From assembly GCF_024054565.1 (NCBI RefSeq), contig NZ_JAMXLR010000092.1, forward strand, positions 496,001 to 560,000: a stretch of 64,000 bases of DNA. The letters are read 5' to 3'. Made by a program: the position numbers and the translations under genes. The notes beneath the pieces were generated by a model, which was not told where the DNA came from, ran no database searches, and saw only the letters and a program-made list of their open reading frames with translations. This document shows positions 43,955 through 52,624 of the stretch, in pieces; the stretch's first letter is position 1, and each line of letters starts with the position of its first letter. This DNA comes from Aeoliella straminimaris. Lineage in GTDB: Bacteria; Planctomycetota; Planctomycetia; Pirellulales; Lacipirellulaceae.

Positions 43955-44195
43955 CTTATCAGCCTCGCGGTGATCTGAAGGGTTTGCGGTCACTCAATTC
44001 TATCGGGCAATTGGGCAGGCAATAGCTACCCAAACAGGTCCAATTGTTCTGAGTTGGAGAATTTTGCCGATTATGCCGATCCTAACTGCAGGGGAAACGC
44101 TACGCATCCGATTGCTGATTTGTAGCTGCATCTCTTTGGTGACGTTTGAGGATTCGAATAGGTGCCATGCTCGGCCTAGAACTAGGATATCAGTG

Positions 44196-45281
44196 ATGAT
44201 TTCTCGGATTGCTCAACCGCTCACACAAACGGCCACGACCGTCCTGATTCTGATTGGGTTGGTTGGGTGCCATGCCATTGAGCATCCCTACTCCAATGTT
44301 CCGGGGCCCTGTGCCCCCGTCTATCCTTGTCAGCCTAAAGAGCAGCAAAAACTGTCTCTACCAGATTATACGATCGAACCTCCGGATGTCCTCACGATCG
44401 AGGCAATCAATCTCATTCCGAGACCACCCTACCGCCTCCGGCCGCTCGACAACTTGCTAGTCGAAACCAAGGGGCTGCCGGATGATTCGCCCCCTGCTCG
44501 CGAGATTCCGGTCGGTATCGATGGGACGCTGGTCCTCGGCTTTGGTTACGATTCGGACGACGGAAAATACGCCCCGATTTCGGTAGTGGGTCTTACCTTG
44601 CCAGAAGCTCAGGCGAGGATTGCAGACCGATTGGCGACTGTTGCGGCCGACCCTGAGGTTTGGATATCTCTGATCAGCATCGCCAACCAGCAGAACGTGG
44701 CTGGCGAGCACCTGGTGGCCCCGGACGGCACCGTGAACCTGGGCACCTACGGACGGGTACGTGTCGTGGGAATGACGATCGAGGAAGCCAAGTTGGCCAT
44801 TGAATCTCACCTTTCGGAGCGTTTCCTGGACCCGGAAGTCGCCGTCGACGTCTTCGGCTACAACAGCAAGAGCTACTACATCATCACCCAGGGAGCAGGT
44901 CTTGGCGATCAAGTTGTGCACCTGCCCGTAACTGGTAATGAGACGGCGCTCGACGCCATCAGCCAGATTCAAGGCCTGTCGGGAACGTCTTCCACAAGGA
45001 TGTGGATTGCTCGGCCGGGGGCAAATGAGGATGGTGGCGATCAGATTATGCCAATCGACTGGTTGGGAATCACGCAACGCGGTGACGTTACCACCAACTA
45101 CCAGATGCTGCCTGGTGATCGGCTCTACATCTCAGAAGACAAACTAATCGCACTGGACACCGCCCTTGCCAAGATTATCTCGCCCGTCGAGAGAGTATTC
45201 GGTGTCACCTTGCTGGGAACTCAGACGGCCAAACAGATCAAGTTTTTCGACCAGTTTAACAATAACGGCGGCGGCCTGTGA
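44196..45281 (+). CDS. Polysaccharide export outer-membrane lipoprotein (Wza type)
   Basis: 361 residues from the ATG at 44196, which has AGGA with 8-base spacing. The signal ends in LIGLVGC, a lipobox with the modified Cys at about residue 25. LPDYTIEPPDVLTIEAI starts the Poly_export domain (PF02563 type), and DGTVNLGTYGRVRVVGMTIEEAKLAIESHL ends it. Two SLBB-like beta-grasp units follow (SYYIITQGAGLGDQVVHLPV and DRLYISEDKLIALDTALAK). Wza-like proteins form the outer-membrane pore for exopolysaccharide. It lies next to the exosortase locus and probably works with it. Confidence 0.87.
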   Translation: MISRIAQPLTQTATTVLILIGLVGCHAIEHPYSNVPGPCAPVYPCQPKEQQKLSLPDYTIEPPDVLTIEAINLIPRPPYRLRPLDNLLVETKGLPDDSPPAREIPVGIDGTLVLGFGYDSDDGKYAPISVVGLTLPEAQARIADRLATVAADPEVWISLISIANQQNVAGEHLVAPDGTVNLGTYGRVRVVGMTIEEAKLAIESHLSERFLDPEVAVDVFGYNSKSYYIITQGAGLGDQVVHLPVTGNETALDAISQIQGLSGTSSTRMWIARPGANEDGGDQIMPIDWLGITQRGDVTTNYQMLPGDRLYISEDKLIALDTALAKIISPVERVFGVTLLGTQTAKQIKFFDQFNNNGGGL

Positions 45282-45381
45282 GATTCCCTCGAACATCACC
45301 GTAGCGTGACAATTCTTGGCCAACATCGACAGTTCATTGACGGGGTTGCTATCCCGCAGCCACTCCGCAATCTGTCCAAAA

Positions 45382-46044
45382 ATGGCCGTGACCCAGTCTA
45401 AAGCGAGCTATCACGTGACTACCAAATCACCCGCCTTTCTCGGGGCAGTACTTGCCTTGCTTACAAGCTCTGTGGGGTGCCAATTTAACTGGAACCCCCA
45501 CAGTTGTCCCACGGATGCCAGGGCTATCACCTGTGCGCCGGGACAGGAAGCGGTGCGGCAGTGTCCCTGTGGACCCGACGCGCTCTTCTATGGACATAAG
45601 CCGACTTGCTGGGGGGCGTGGCCAGCAGGTTGGGATGTGTATCATGCAGACCGCTGTGCGCCAGGCTGCACAACCTGCGAACAGATGCCAATGGGGCAAG
45701 AAGTTCCCACCGAGCAGGTTCCCGTCGACCTGACGCCACCCACGATGTTGGAAACTCCTACGCAGCCGGAGTTCGTGCCCACTCCGGCAGATGCATCTGG
45801 GTCGGCGTCGGCATCCGCTCCCTCGGGGCCGGCAATGCTTCAGCAGTTGCAGGCCCGCAGTACGAGGACCGGCAATCCGTTCCGTTCGCCGGTGCCACCC
45901 CCTGCCCTGCAAATCCCATCCGAACCGAAACCTGCAACTGCTCTGCAAAGGCAAGGGGCATCGCTTGAACCGCCGGCGCATAATGGCCGGCCCGAGAATC
46001 CGTTTCGGTCAGCAATGCTGGATGATGACGCGATGCTGCCCTGA
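45382..46044 (+). CDS. Cys-rich lipoprotein
   Basis: 220 residues from Met23 of a longer frame; this start puts a signal peptide in place that ends in LTSSVGC. The region after it has many cysteines (CPTDARAITC, CPCGPDALFYGHKPTCWGAWPAGW, CAPGCTTCEQM), where GPDALFYGHKPTCWGAWP resembles a phrase in planctomycete envelope proteins. The second half is Pro-, Ser- and Gln-rich. A polar octamer lies inside at 45900. The gene is 100 bases after the Wza-like gene on the same strand and may be cotranscribed. Confidence 0.68.
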   Translation: MAVTQSKASYHVTTKSPAFLGAVLALLTSSVGCQFNWNPHSCPTDARAITCAPGQEAVRQCPCGPDALFYGHKPTCWGAWPAGWDVYHADRCAPGCTTCEQMPMGQEVPTEQVPVDLTPPTMLETPTQPEFVPTPADASGSASASAPSGPAMLQQLQARSTRTGNPFRSPVPPPALQIPSEPKPATALQRQGASLEPPAHNGRPENPFRSAMLDDDAMLP

Positions 46045-46164
46045 GGCGACCAAGAAGCTGCGGATCGCCGTAGCGAGACGCCAGCGAAGTTGCCTTCGGG
46101 GCCACCGGGGGTGATGTGCCTCAGGACGTAATGGTGCCACACCCAAATAGCCGGTCGTCCAATC

Positions 46165-46362
46165 TTACGCGACTGGAGCGTCTCGACTTGCTTTGGGAGG
46201 CAGAGGGGGCTTGGAGACCTTCGTCTCACGCCACGACCGCACGAAGAAGGTGGAAAAGCAGCAGTGGCAGCGCATACGGGCAAGCAACACGATTCGATAG
46301 AGCTTCAAATCGTGGCTCTGACTCCGGCGGACATTCTTGGACCGACAATACGGGCATTCCAT
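46165..46362 (-). CDS. Small zinc-ribbon protein
   Basis: 65 residues. The start MECPYCRSKNVRRS and RMRCHCCFSTFF hold two CxxC pairs 28 residues apart, as in a zinc ribbon. Four Cys ligands are therefore available. The protein is basic in the middle. It is shorter than most ORFs and lies on the strand opposite the flanking genes. Similar short zinc ribbons occur in planctomycetes; I have not checked homologues. A role in nucleic-acid binding is inference. Confidence 0.55.
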   Translation of the reverse strand: MECPYCRSKNVRRSQSHDLKLYRIVLLARMRCHCCFSTFFVRSWRETKVSKPPLPPKASRDAPVA

Positions 46363-46654
46363 GCGCGCAAGACCTCCTCTAGAGGAATTCTTTCGGCCCT
46401 ACTCAAGCCCCCGATTTGGTAAGACCAAAATCTCTCGGATCGTAGAGGTTATAGGCGATTCGATGGCAGGTTGCGGCTTACTTGTGCAGGCTCCGATGGG
46501 AGAGAGCTCATTCGCCGTGGGCGGCCTCCGGTGAGAGAAATTCGTGCGGCTTCGCGCATACTGGATGATCTGGCGAATTTGATGCTTGTGCAGTTTCTCG
46601 GGTGACCGTATCCTGAGTGGGTGTTCGGGTTTTCATGATTTGGGGGGATTCCCG

Positions 46655-47080
46655 GTGATCTGCTTTAGGCAACTATTGCCGACGTTTGCTATGGCGTTGC
46701 TCCACGTGACAGGAACCTATACGTGTTGCGCGAGCATCGTTGTCAGCGAGGTACCTCACCTGGGCGACTCGCCATCCGTCAGTTCAGCATCCGCCGTTGG
46801 TGCGGGAGTGGATATTGAACGTCCGGACAAGAAACGTTTGCCGGAACCGGATCCCAAGTTGCCAGAGTTGGTGACACTTGGCCTAACGGAATCTACAACA
46901 TCGGGTGCTAATACCTCCGCCACAGGAGGTGCTACATCGGGAAGTTCGCCCGCCTCTTTGATTTGGCAATCGAGCGTCCCAGTCGGGGACGAGCAGGTGG
47001 GGCCAGTCGCAGCTGAGTGGAAGCTGTTGCTGCCCGAATCTCCCAGTGGAAGTGTTTTTCATCCGCCACGGGTCAGCTGA
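46655..47080 (+). CDS. Secreted hypothetical protein of the exosortase locus
   Basis: 141 residues from a GTG at 46655, preferred because TTTGGGGGGA lies nine bases upstream, like the leader of the exosortase gene at 37611-37620. A hydrophobic signal (LLPTFAMALLHVTGTYTCCASIV) is followed by a Thr/Ser-rich, low-complexity mature part with Pro-Glu-Pro. It lacks a C-terminal sorting signal. Composition suggests an exported protein. The reading frame is open from 46586. Confidence 0.55.
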   Translation: MICFRQLLPTFAMALLHVTGTYTCCASIVVSEVPHLGDSPSVSSASAVGAGVDIERPDKKRLPEPDPKLPELVTLGLTESTTSGANTSATGGATSGSSPASLIWQSSVPVGDEQVGPVAAEWKLLLPESPSGSVFHPPRVS

Positions 47081-47137
47081 TTTTCTTGTTCGTTTGTTGT
47101 ATTAGATCAGATAGAAACTTAATTTAAGAGTATTACG

Positions 47138-47683
47138 ATGAAACTCAAATTCGCAACCGCATGTGTTGCCATAGCAGGTTTGGCTGTTGCCCTCGCAGCT
47201 AAATCGGAAGCGAGCCTGCAAGTTAATTGGACTGGTGCCACGAAGTTTGTGGGGACAGTCGATCCCGATGCGCCTCCTGGTAGTCTCGTGGCAGAGGCAG
47301 ATAAGATCAATAAGATGATAGGTGTGCTTCCCAGCACTTCAGAGGTAATTGACTCGAAAACATACACGAGAAGCGATCTGGATGTGCTTTTCGACCCAGT
47401 CGATTTGAATCTGGATTATTTCAAACAAGACAACGGCAATACGACGCTGTCGTTGGGCAATTTGGCCGCCCAGTACATCTTTGGAAAGTACGGGAATGTT
47501 GGCTACGTATGGTATTGCGAGGAAGGGTTTACAGGCGACATTGTGCTCCCTGCCACGGCAGGTGGCAATGGGTTATCCCACTCGTCGGCCTTCAACGTAG
47601 TTCCCGAAGCGGGCAGCTTGATTGTGTGGGGCGGATTGGCCCTCACGGGTCTCTGCCTCTGTCGCCGTAAGTTAGTCTCCTAG
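47138..47683 (+). CDS. PEP-CTERM-like protein with VPEAGSLIVW sorting signal
   Basis: 181 residues. A signal peptide (MKLKFATACVAIAGLAVALAAKSEA) is followed by a domain without recognised family. The C-terminus VPEAGSLIVWGGLALTG ends LCRRKLVS: a short motif, a hydrophobic helix and a basic tail, the plan of exosortase signals but with VPE and a trailing VW instead of PEP. Two other genes nearby share VPExxSxxVW. A perfect terminator follows at 47718. The protein should be handled by the exosortase 10 kb upstream. Confidence 0.84.
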   Translation: MKLKFATACVAIAGLAVALAAKSEASLQVNWTGATKFVGTVDPDAPPGSLVAEADKINKMIGVLPSTSEVIDSKTYTRSDLDVLFDPVDLNLDYFKQDNGNTTLSLGNLAAQYIFGKYGNVGYVWYCEEGFTGDIVLPATAGGNGLSHSSAFNVVPEAGSLIVWGGLALTGLCLCRRKLVS

Positions 47684-47717
47684 GCGTCGCGAACGACTGA
47701 CAAGTTGAAACACCAAG

Positions 47718-47753
47718 AGACCGCTGGCTCGGTAGAGTCAGCGGTCTTTTTTT
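47718..47753 (+). terminator. Rho-independent terminator of the 47138-47683 gene
   Basis: The arms AGACCGCTG (47718-47726) and CAGCGGTCT (47739-47747) are perfect and are followed by a run of seven T from 47747 to 47753. It lies 35 bases after the stop. Confidence 0.92.
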
Positions 47754-47952
47754 GTTAGCGCTCGCGCCCAGTAAGCATTCTCATGGCCGCTCCATGGGTT
47801 TCTCGAATTGATAACTCCTGGGGCATTCAGTTTTCCGCAAAGCAGCGGTATTGCTGGCTGTATCGGTAGGGCAATTCATGTATGCTCGGAGGAGTCGTCG
47901 TAGGCGGTCGACGAGGGGAATTTCCGATTGATTTCATGCGAACGGGGAAGAG

Positions 47953-48549
47953 ATGCGTGCTTCATTGACTCTGGCCGTGCTTGCGGCCTTCTGTTGCTTC
48001 AGTGCCGCTGAAGCTTCGATCAAGATCGACTTCGAGAGCGGACCCACTGGCGCCGTGGGTGGTGGCAGTGTGGTCTACAACCAAGGCGGGTTCACTGTTA
48101 AGGTCTCCAACCACGAGGGGTCCATCGTTAACACGGACGCTTCTCTGGGGCTGGACAATTACTACCTGTCTTCCGTGGATCCCACGAATGCGAATGGCAA
48201 TGACTACTCGGTCAGCCTGAATTTCAGCAAGCCCATCTCGGGGACGGTTAGCTTCGACGCTGCGTACCTCGATCAAAACGGGCTCGACTTCCGTGTGATT
48301 GATCAGGTGTCTGGCGATACGGTGTTCAGCGCCTTCGATGGTGCTGATCCCAACCCGAAGGCCATTAGCTTCGATCTTCCTCAGCCGACGACGAGCTTGA
48401 TCTTCCGGGACAACAACGTAAAGACGATTGCCATCGACAATTTGGTAGTGCAACCGGTTCCCGAAGTGGGGAGCATTCTGGTTTGGTCGGCCGTTGGCTG
48501 TGGCATTTTTGGTATGGTGCTGCGTCGCCGCAAAAATCACGTCGGCTAG
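47953..48549 (+). CDS. PEP-CTERM-like protein with VPEVGSILVW sorting signal
   Basis: 198 residues. Signal peptide to about residue 20 (TLAVLAAFCCFSAAEA). The mature part reads FESGPTGAVGGGSVVYNQGGFTVKVSNHE and has a beta-rich look. The C-terminus VPEVGSILVWSAVGCGIFG ends in LRRRKNHVG. It carries the same VPExxSxxVW pattern as its neighbours. A purine-rich GGGGAAGAG lies directly upstream. A strong terminator follows at 48605. Confidence 0.84.
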   Translation: MRASLTLAVLAAFCCFSAAEASIKIDFESGPTGAVGGGSVVYNQGGFTVKVSNHEGSIVNTDASLGLDNYYLSSVDPTNANGNDYSVSLNFSKPISGTVSFDAAYLDQNGLDFRVIDQVSGDTVFSAFDGADPNPKAISFDLPQPTTSLIFRDNNVKTIAIDNLVVQPVPEVGSILVWSAVGCGIFGMVLRRRKNHVG

Positions 48550-48604
48550 CTGGTCAGTAACCCAAACACAGCCCGGTTGGGGCTTGTGTTTGTCGATTCA
48601 TATC

Positions 48605-48637
48605 GGCGGGCAGCACTATTTGCTGCCCGCCATTTTT
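48605..48637 (+). terminator. Rho-independent terminator
   Basis: The arms GGCGGGCAGCA (48605-48615) and TGCTGCCCGCC (48621-48631) are perfect with a loop of five, followed by a short T-run at 48633-48637. It lies 56 bases after the stop of 47953-48549. Confidence 0.9.
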
Positions 48638-48801
48638 GTTTTCTGGGCCACAACCAAACTGAAGGGAAGCTACACGGCGAAAGACTTCGAACGAATGATT
48701 GCCTGATCTTTTGGCGAGCAATAGTTGTCCTCTCACATCGCCTGCCAGCTATAATCGGATGTGCGTTTACCGACGAATCCGCACTCCATACACTGCTAAG
48801 C

Positions 48802-49551
48802 ATGGCTGGTCAATTTCAGAGACGGCTTCAGGATGGGATAGCAAATCTCCAGGTAGATCGACGTCCCGAGTGCATGATCACGTTGGGACTGTCACCACCG
48901 TACGTTCTGGAGGATGTGAAGGCAGCCTATTATCAAAAGGCTCAGACCTGTCATCCCGATCATGGTGGCTCGGCTCAGGACTTTCATCGCTTGCACGACG
49001 CCTTCGAGCAAGCTCAGGAGCTTGTCGACTACCAGGGAGACCGCCGGCGGTGGATCGCCGGTAAGCTGCATGACTACCTCTCAATGCGACAGGCCATCCA
49101 ACGGTTCAAGCAATTGGGGGCTTCCACGACGGTCGTATCGGCCGAATGGCTGAAGAACTCGGTGGGAGAGTTCGCGCAGCTCACGGAAGCGGTGGTCAGC
49201 GTGCGGCTTGTCGATGCCCCGACGGGTGACGATTTCATTCAGGTGCTGCTGGAGGAACTGCCCGCGCTGAAGAATCTCATCAAGATCGAGATGCCTGGGT
49301 GTTGCGTTTCTGACAATGCAGTGCTCCGCTTGGGGGCCTACACGTGGCTCCGACATTTGGATCTAAGTCGCACACCAATCACATCCAGCGCGCTTTCCGT
49401 GCTCGACGACCTGCCGAATTTGCAGTCCTTGAACCTGGACGGGACTCAAATCGGCTGGTGGACTCGCAGGCGAATCGAAAAGCAAGTTCGCAGGCGTGGC
49501 TGCGAGACTTACCAACCTTTTGGCAAGCTTCCCACTGCCAATCAGCGGTAG
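48802..49551 (+). CDS. DnaJ-domain and leucine-rich-repeat protein
   Basis: 249 residues from the ATG at 48802; the frame is open from 48577 but that part includes the terminator. The first 80 residues are a J domain: ITLGLSPPYVLEDVKAAYYQKAQTCHPDHGG with the HPD motif that activates Hsp70. The second half has leucine-rich repeats (LRHLDLSRTPITSSALSVLDDLPNLQSLNLDGTQIG). No zinc-finger region is seen. The combination of J domain and LRR in a short cytoplasmic protein is unusual. Confidence 0.82.
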   Translation: MAGQFQRRLQDGIANLQVDRRPECMITLGLSPPYVLEDVKAAYYQKAQTCHPDHGGSAQDFHRLHDAFEQAQELVDYQGDRRRWIAGKLHDYLSMRQAIQRFKQLGASTTVVSAEWLKNSVGEFAQLTEAVVSVRLVDAPTGDDFIQVLLEELPALKNLIKIEMPGCCVSDNAVLRLGAYTWLRHLDLSRTPITSSALSVLDDLPNLQSLNLDGTQIGWWTRRRIEKQVRRRGCETYQPFGKLPTANQR

Positions 49552-50001
49552 CTCCGCCTTTTCGGTGCCTGGAGCGTTTTCCTCTTTAGTGTACCGGTTT
49601 GGCTTGTGGTGTCAGTCCGCTGCTCTGTCGGCCTGCATCGACGGATAGCAATTCGCCCGCTTCGGCCTCCGCATCGCGAACCAACTCACCAATTCTGAAA
49701 AACGTTCCAGTACGATATTGGGCTCGTGACGTCTGCCCAAAATCTCTTTCGCGGCGAGCCGATGTTTCCCGACAATTTGGCCCTTCTGCCGATTGCGTTT
49801 GCTGTTTGATTTGTTGCCTTCGGGGAGCTTTAGGTAAAACTAATGTGAAATAACTAGTCATGCGCCGCTATCCTCAAGGAAGGAGAGAGAAAAGTGATAA
49901 ATTCCGGAGGAACATTGACTCCTCGTTGTCCTGGTATTAAAGTCAGTGCCGGGGTGAGATAACATGAGTTTTGTGGTTTATCAATTGAATAGGAATTAAT
50001 T
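49552..50001. other. Intergenic region, no gene seen
   Basis: 450 bases. Open frames here (for example on the minus strand at 49586-49861) have unprotein-like composition. The final 60 bases before the next gene are AT-rich and could hold a promoter; an AGGA ribosome site lies at 49991. Confidence 0.5.
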
Positions 50002-50658
50002 GTGGTTGAAACAGCAATGAAACGCTTTGGACAGCTATTGAGCCTTGCGATTGTGATAGGACTGTGGGCGTCGCCCGCGCACGCTTCCATCTCGTTGACT
50101 CTCGATAGTTATGACGTCGATGGACTGGATTCCGATCCGGGGCTCGTTATTGAGACCGCGAACCTGCTTCCTCAGCCGTATTCGTTTGATCTGGAAGTGG
50201 GCGAATCGATTACCGTCGAGCTGTTTGACATCTGGACCAACGAGTCGGCCCACAATCTCGATGACTCCGTTCAGAAGCCCATTTCAGTGGACTTCTTGTT
50301 CAGCGAGCCGGCACCGGCGTTTGGCGGCAGTGTGGATGGCGGAACATCTGCTGTGACGGGAACCATTATCGTCATCCCGTTTTCCGCTGGCCTGGTGGAA
50401 TGGGATGGAGTTTCCCAGTTGTTTTTCGGTCCCAATGGCGATGGGATCCTGGAAGTCACTTTACTTGACGAGTATTTCAATGGCTCGCTAATTGGTGGGT
50501 TCGATCCTGGCCGAGAGAATGGCGCTACGATTAACGCTGATTTTAAACTTCTGGTGGAACCAACGGCTGTGCCGGAGATGTCGTCAATCATCGTTTGGAG
50601 CTTCATCGGCCTGGGCGTGGGCTTGGTCGCCTATCGGCGCCAGTGCTCGGCAGCCTAA
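50002..50658 (+). CDS. PEP-CTERM-like protein with VPEMSSIIVW sorting signal
   Basis: 218 residues from a GTG at 50002 with AGGA seven bases upstream (an ATG at 50017 is an alternative). The signal peptide ends near ASPAHA. The mature domain is beta-rich without a known family. The C-terminus VPEMSSIIVWSFIGLGVG ends in YRRQCSAA. The sorting pattern VPExxSxxVW is shared with 47138-47683 and 47953-48549. Two hairpins follow within 110 bases. Confidence 0.82.
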   Translation: MVETAMKRFGQLLSLAIVIGLWASPAHASISLTLDSYDVDGLDSDPGLVIETANLLPQPYSFDLEVGESITVELFDIWTNESAHNLDDSVQKPISVDFLFSEPAPAFGGSVDGGTSAVTGTIIVIPFSAGLVEWDGVSQLFFGPNGDGILEVTLLDEYFNGSLIGGFDPGRENGATINADFKLLVEPTAVPEMSSIIVWSFIGLGVGLVAYRRQCSAA

Positions 50659-50692
50659 GCCTGCTGGAGACACACTCTCATAGGTGAATATC

Positions 50693-50719
50693 GCCCTGCC
50701 CTTCTGACGATGGCAGGGC
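50693..50719 (+). terminator. Hairpin downstream of the third PEP-CTERM gene
   Basis: The arms GCCCTGCC (50693-50700) and GGCAGGGC (50712-50719) are perfect with an 11-base loop. The T-run after it is weak, so this is a candidate terminator. It also contains a minus-strand copy of the polar octamer. Confidence 0.5.
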
Positions 50720-50730
50720 TTGCCGACTGG

Positions 50731-50764
50731 ATGACTATTGGGGGGACCGTTTCCCCCTAGTCAT
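50731..50764. repeat. Inverted repeat with bulge
   Basis: The sequence begins ATGACTA at 50731 and ends TAGTCAT at 50764, with a GGGGG/CCCCC inner stem. A two-base bulge separates the outer and inner stems. A transcript hairpin is likely. The role is unknown. Confidence 0.45.
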
Positions 50765-51560
50765 CGGCGGCCTGCTATCTGCGATTTGCCTCCCCATGTT
50801 GATTTGGCGATCGATCGACTGGATCGGTCATGGGCCCAAAAATCAACTTTCTCCAAGGGAGGCTTGAAGGTGAGTGCCGACCCTGGCGCTCGCGCGGCAT
50901 GCCGGGAACCGATCGGTTGAGTTGTGGACGCACACGAGCGGTCTACTGAGGACGATTCTAGTTATAGAACCGCAAGACGACGCGAAGGCCCACCAAGTTG
51001 CTCCGGGGCTTGAAACCGATGAGCCGTGGCTTCGGTCGTGTCGCTGTTGTGTTTCTCGCTCTGCCCCTGGGGCATGCCGATTCTCAGGTCTCCCTGGCGA
51101 GGCACATCGGAGGATGGCCGAATGTGGTCAGGCTGCGGCACGAACTTCTCTAGCCAACGATGCTGGTCGTACGCGGTTTGAGCAAAGGCTCACCGATGTC
51201 CACCAACCGGCAGGCGGAAGGTCTCGAGGGCCATTTCGCAGGCATTTAGACCCGAAAATCCGGCTCGAAACGGGCGTGCCCGTTATATCGCTTAAGCCCG
51301 CGAAACTGGCCCAAACTCGGTAGAGTTTAGGCGACCAGCAGAACCTTCGTGGTCACACATGCGTATTCTGCTGTATCGAGGCTCATTTATTCGCTGAGCC
51401 TCAAAAAAGCCCGAATATGGACGTGTTACGACGGGATCGAATTACCTGTCTCGCATGTCCCGACCATCTGTTCCCACAGGGGTGCAACGGGCTCCCGCCA
51501 CCAATCTCCAGCGCTACCGGTCTAGGTGCTGGGGTCAGCATGTACCTGGAACCAATTACA
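50765..51560. other. Intergenic region before the moxR operon
   Basis: 796 bases. A frame at 50874-51323 is open but has no family features. A stem-loop with arms GAGGCTCA (51378-51385) and TGAGCCTC (51395-51402) is followed by a run of A at 51403. No gene is supported. Confidence 0.5.
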
Positions 51561-52571
51561 ATGACATCAACAGCTACCAATACCCACGAAAAAATTGAAG
51601 CCCTGTCCCAACAAATCAAGGCCCACAGCAAGCCCTTCCGCCAACTGATTGCAGAAGTGGGCAACACGATTGTCGGTCAGGAAGTGCTCATTCACCGCAT
51701 GCTGGTCGGCCTGTTGGGCAACGGCCACCTGTTGATCGAGGGTGTACCCGGGCTGGCGAAGACCACCGCGGTGTCGTGTCTGGCGAAGGGAGTTCAGACC
51801 GGCTTTCAGCGATTGCAGTTCACACCAGACCTGCTGCCCGCCGACTTGATCGGAACGCTGATCTACCGTCCACAGGATCAGAAGTTCGTCGTGCAGAAAG
51901 GCCCGATCTTCTCGAACATTATTCTGGCCGACGAAATCAACCGTGCTCCTGCGAAGGTGCAGAGCGCCTTGCTGGAAGCGATGCAGGAACGGCAGGTCAC
52001 CATTGGCACCAACACCTATCCGCTGGACGAACCGTTCTTGGTGATGGCCACGCAGAATCCTGTGGAGCAGGAAGGCACCTATCCGCTGCCCGAAGCACAG
52101 ATGGACCGCTTCATGCTCAAGGTTGTGGTGAACTATCCGAATCGCGATCAAGAGCTGACGATTCTGGAACGCATGTCGTCGACCCGCCCGAAGATCGCGA
52201 CCAACGCGGTCACGAGCCCCGCAGAGATTGTCGCCGCCCGTTCGCTGGTCGACCAGATCTATGTCGATCGCAAGGTGCAGGAGTACATCGTCGATCTGGT
52301 GATCGCCACCCGGGAGCCCAAGGCGTACGGGTTGGAACTCGACGAGTTCATTCAATACGGCGCTTCGCCACGGGCGACCATCAATCTGACTTTGGCAGCC
52401 AAGGCGAATGCCTTCCTCCATGGTCGTGGGCATGTCCTGCCGACCGACGTGAAGGAGATGGCACTCGATGTGTTGCGGCACCGCGTGATTCTGACCTACG
52501 AGGCCGAAGCGGAAGAGAAGACCTCGGAAGACATCGTGCGGGCGATCATGGACGCCGTGCCCGTTCCCTAA
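51561..52571 (+). CDS. moxR: MoxR-family AAA+ ATPase
   Basis: 336 residues from the ATG at 51561 (an ATG at 51540 is an alternative). GVPGLAKTT near residue 61 is Walker A, and ILADEINRAPAKVQSALLEAMQERQVT holds Walker B and the usual MoxR block. FLVMATQNPVEQEGTYPLPEAQMDRF is sensor I and the arginine-finger region. MoxR ATPases act as chaperones for VWA-domain proteins in Bat-type envelope complexes. It begins the operon of DUF58, two VWA and TPR/BatD/BatE genes. Confidence 0.95.
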   Translation: MTSTATNTHEKIEALSQQIKAHSKPFRQLIAEVGNTIVGQEVLIHRMLVGLLGNGHLLIEGVPGLAKTTAVSCLAKGVQTGFQRLQFTPDLLPADLIGTLIYRPQDQKFVVQKGPIFSNIILADEINRAPAKVQSALLEAMQERQVTIGTNTYPLDEPFLVMATQNPVEQEGTYPLPEAQMDRFMLKVVVNYPNRDQELTILERMSSTRPKIATNAVTSPAEIVAARSLVDQIYVDRKVQEYIVDLVIATREPKAYGLELDEFIQYGASPRATINLTLAAKANAFLHGRGHVLPTDVKEMALDVLRHRVILTYEAEAEEKTSEDIVRAIMDAVPVP

Positions 52572-52624
52572 GCGTCGCAGCTTCCGCCCGTGCGTTTATT
52601 CACCCTCCTTAACTCCCCACCGAC

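Noticed and set aside
50874..51323. A 149-residue open frame before moxR
   Set aside because: It has no ribosome site, odd composition and no family pattern; the same is true of 49586-49861.
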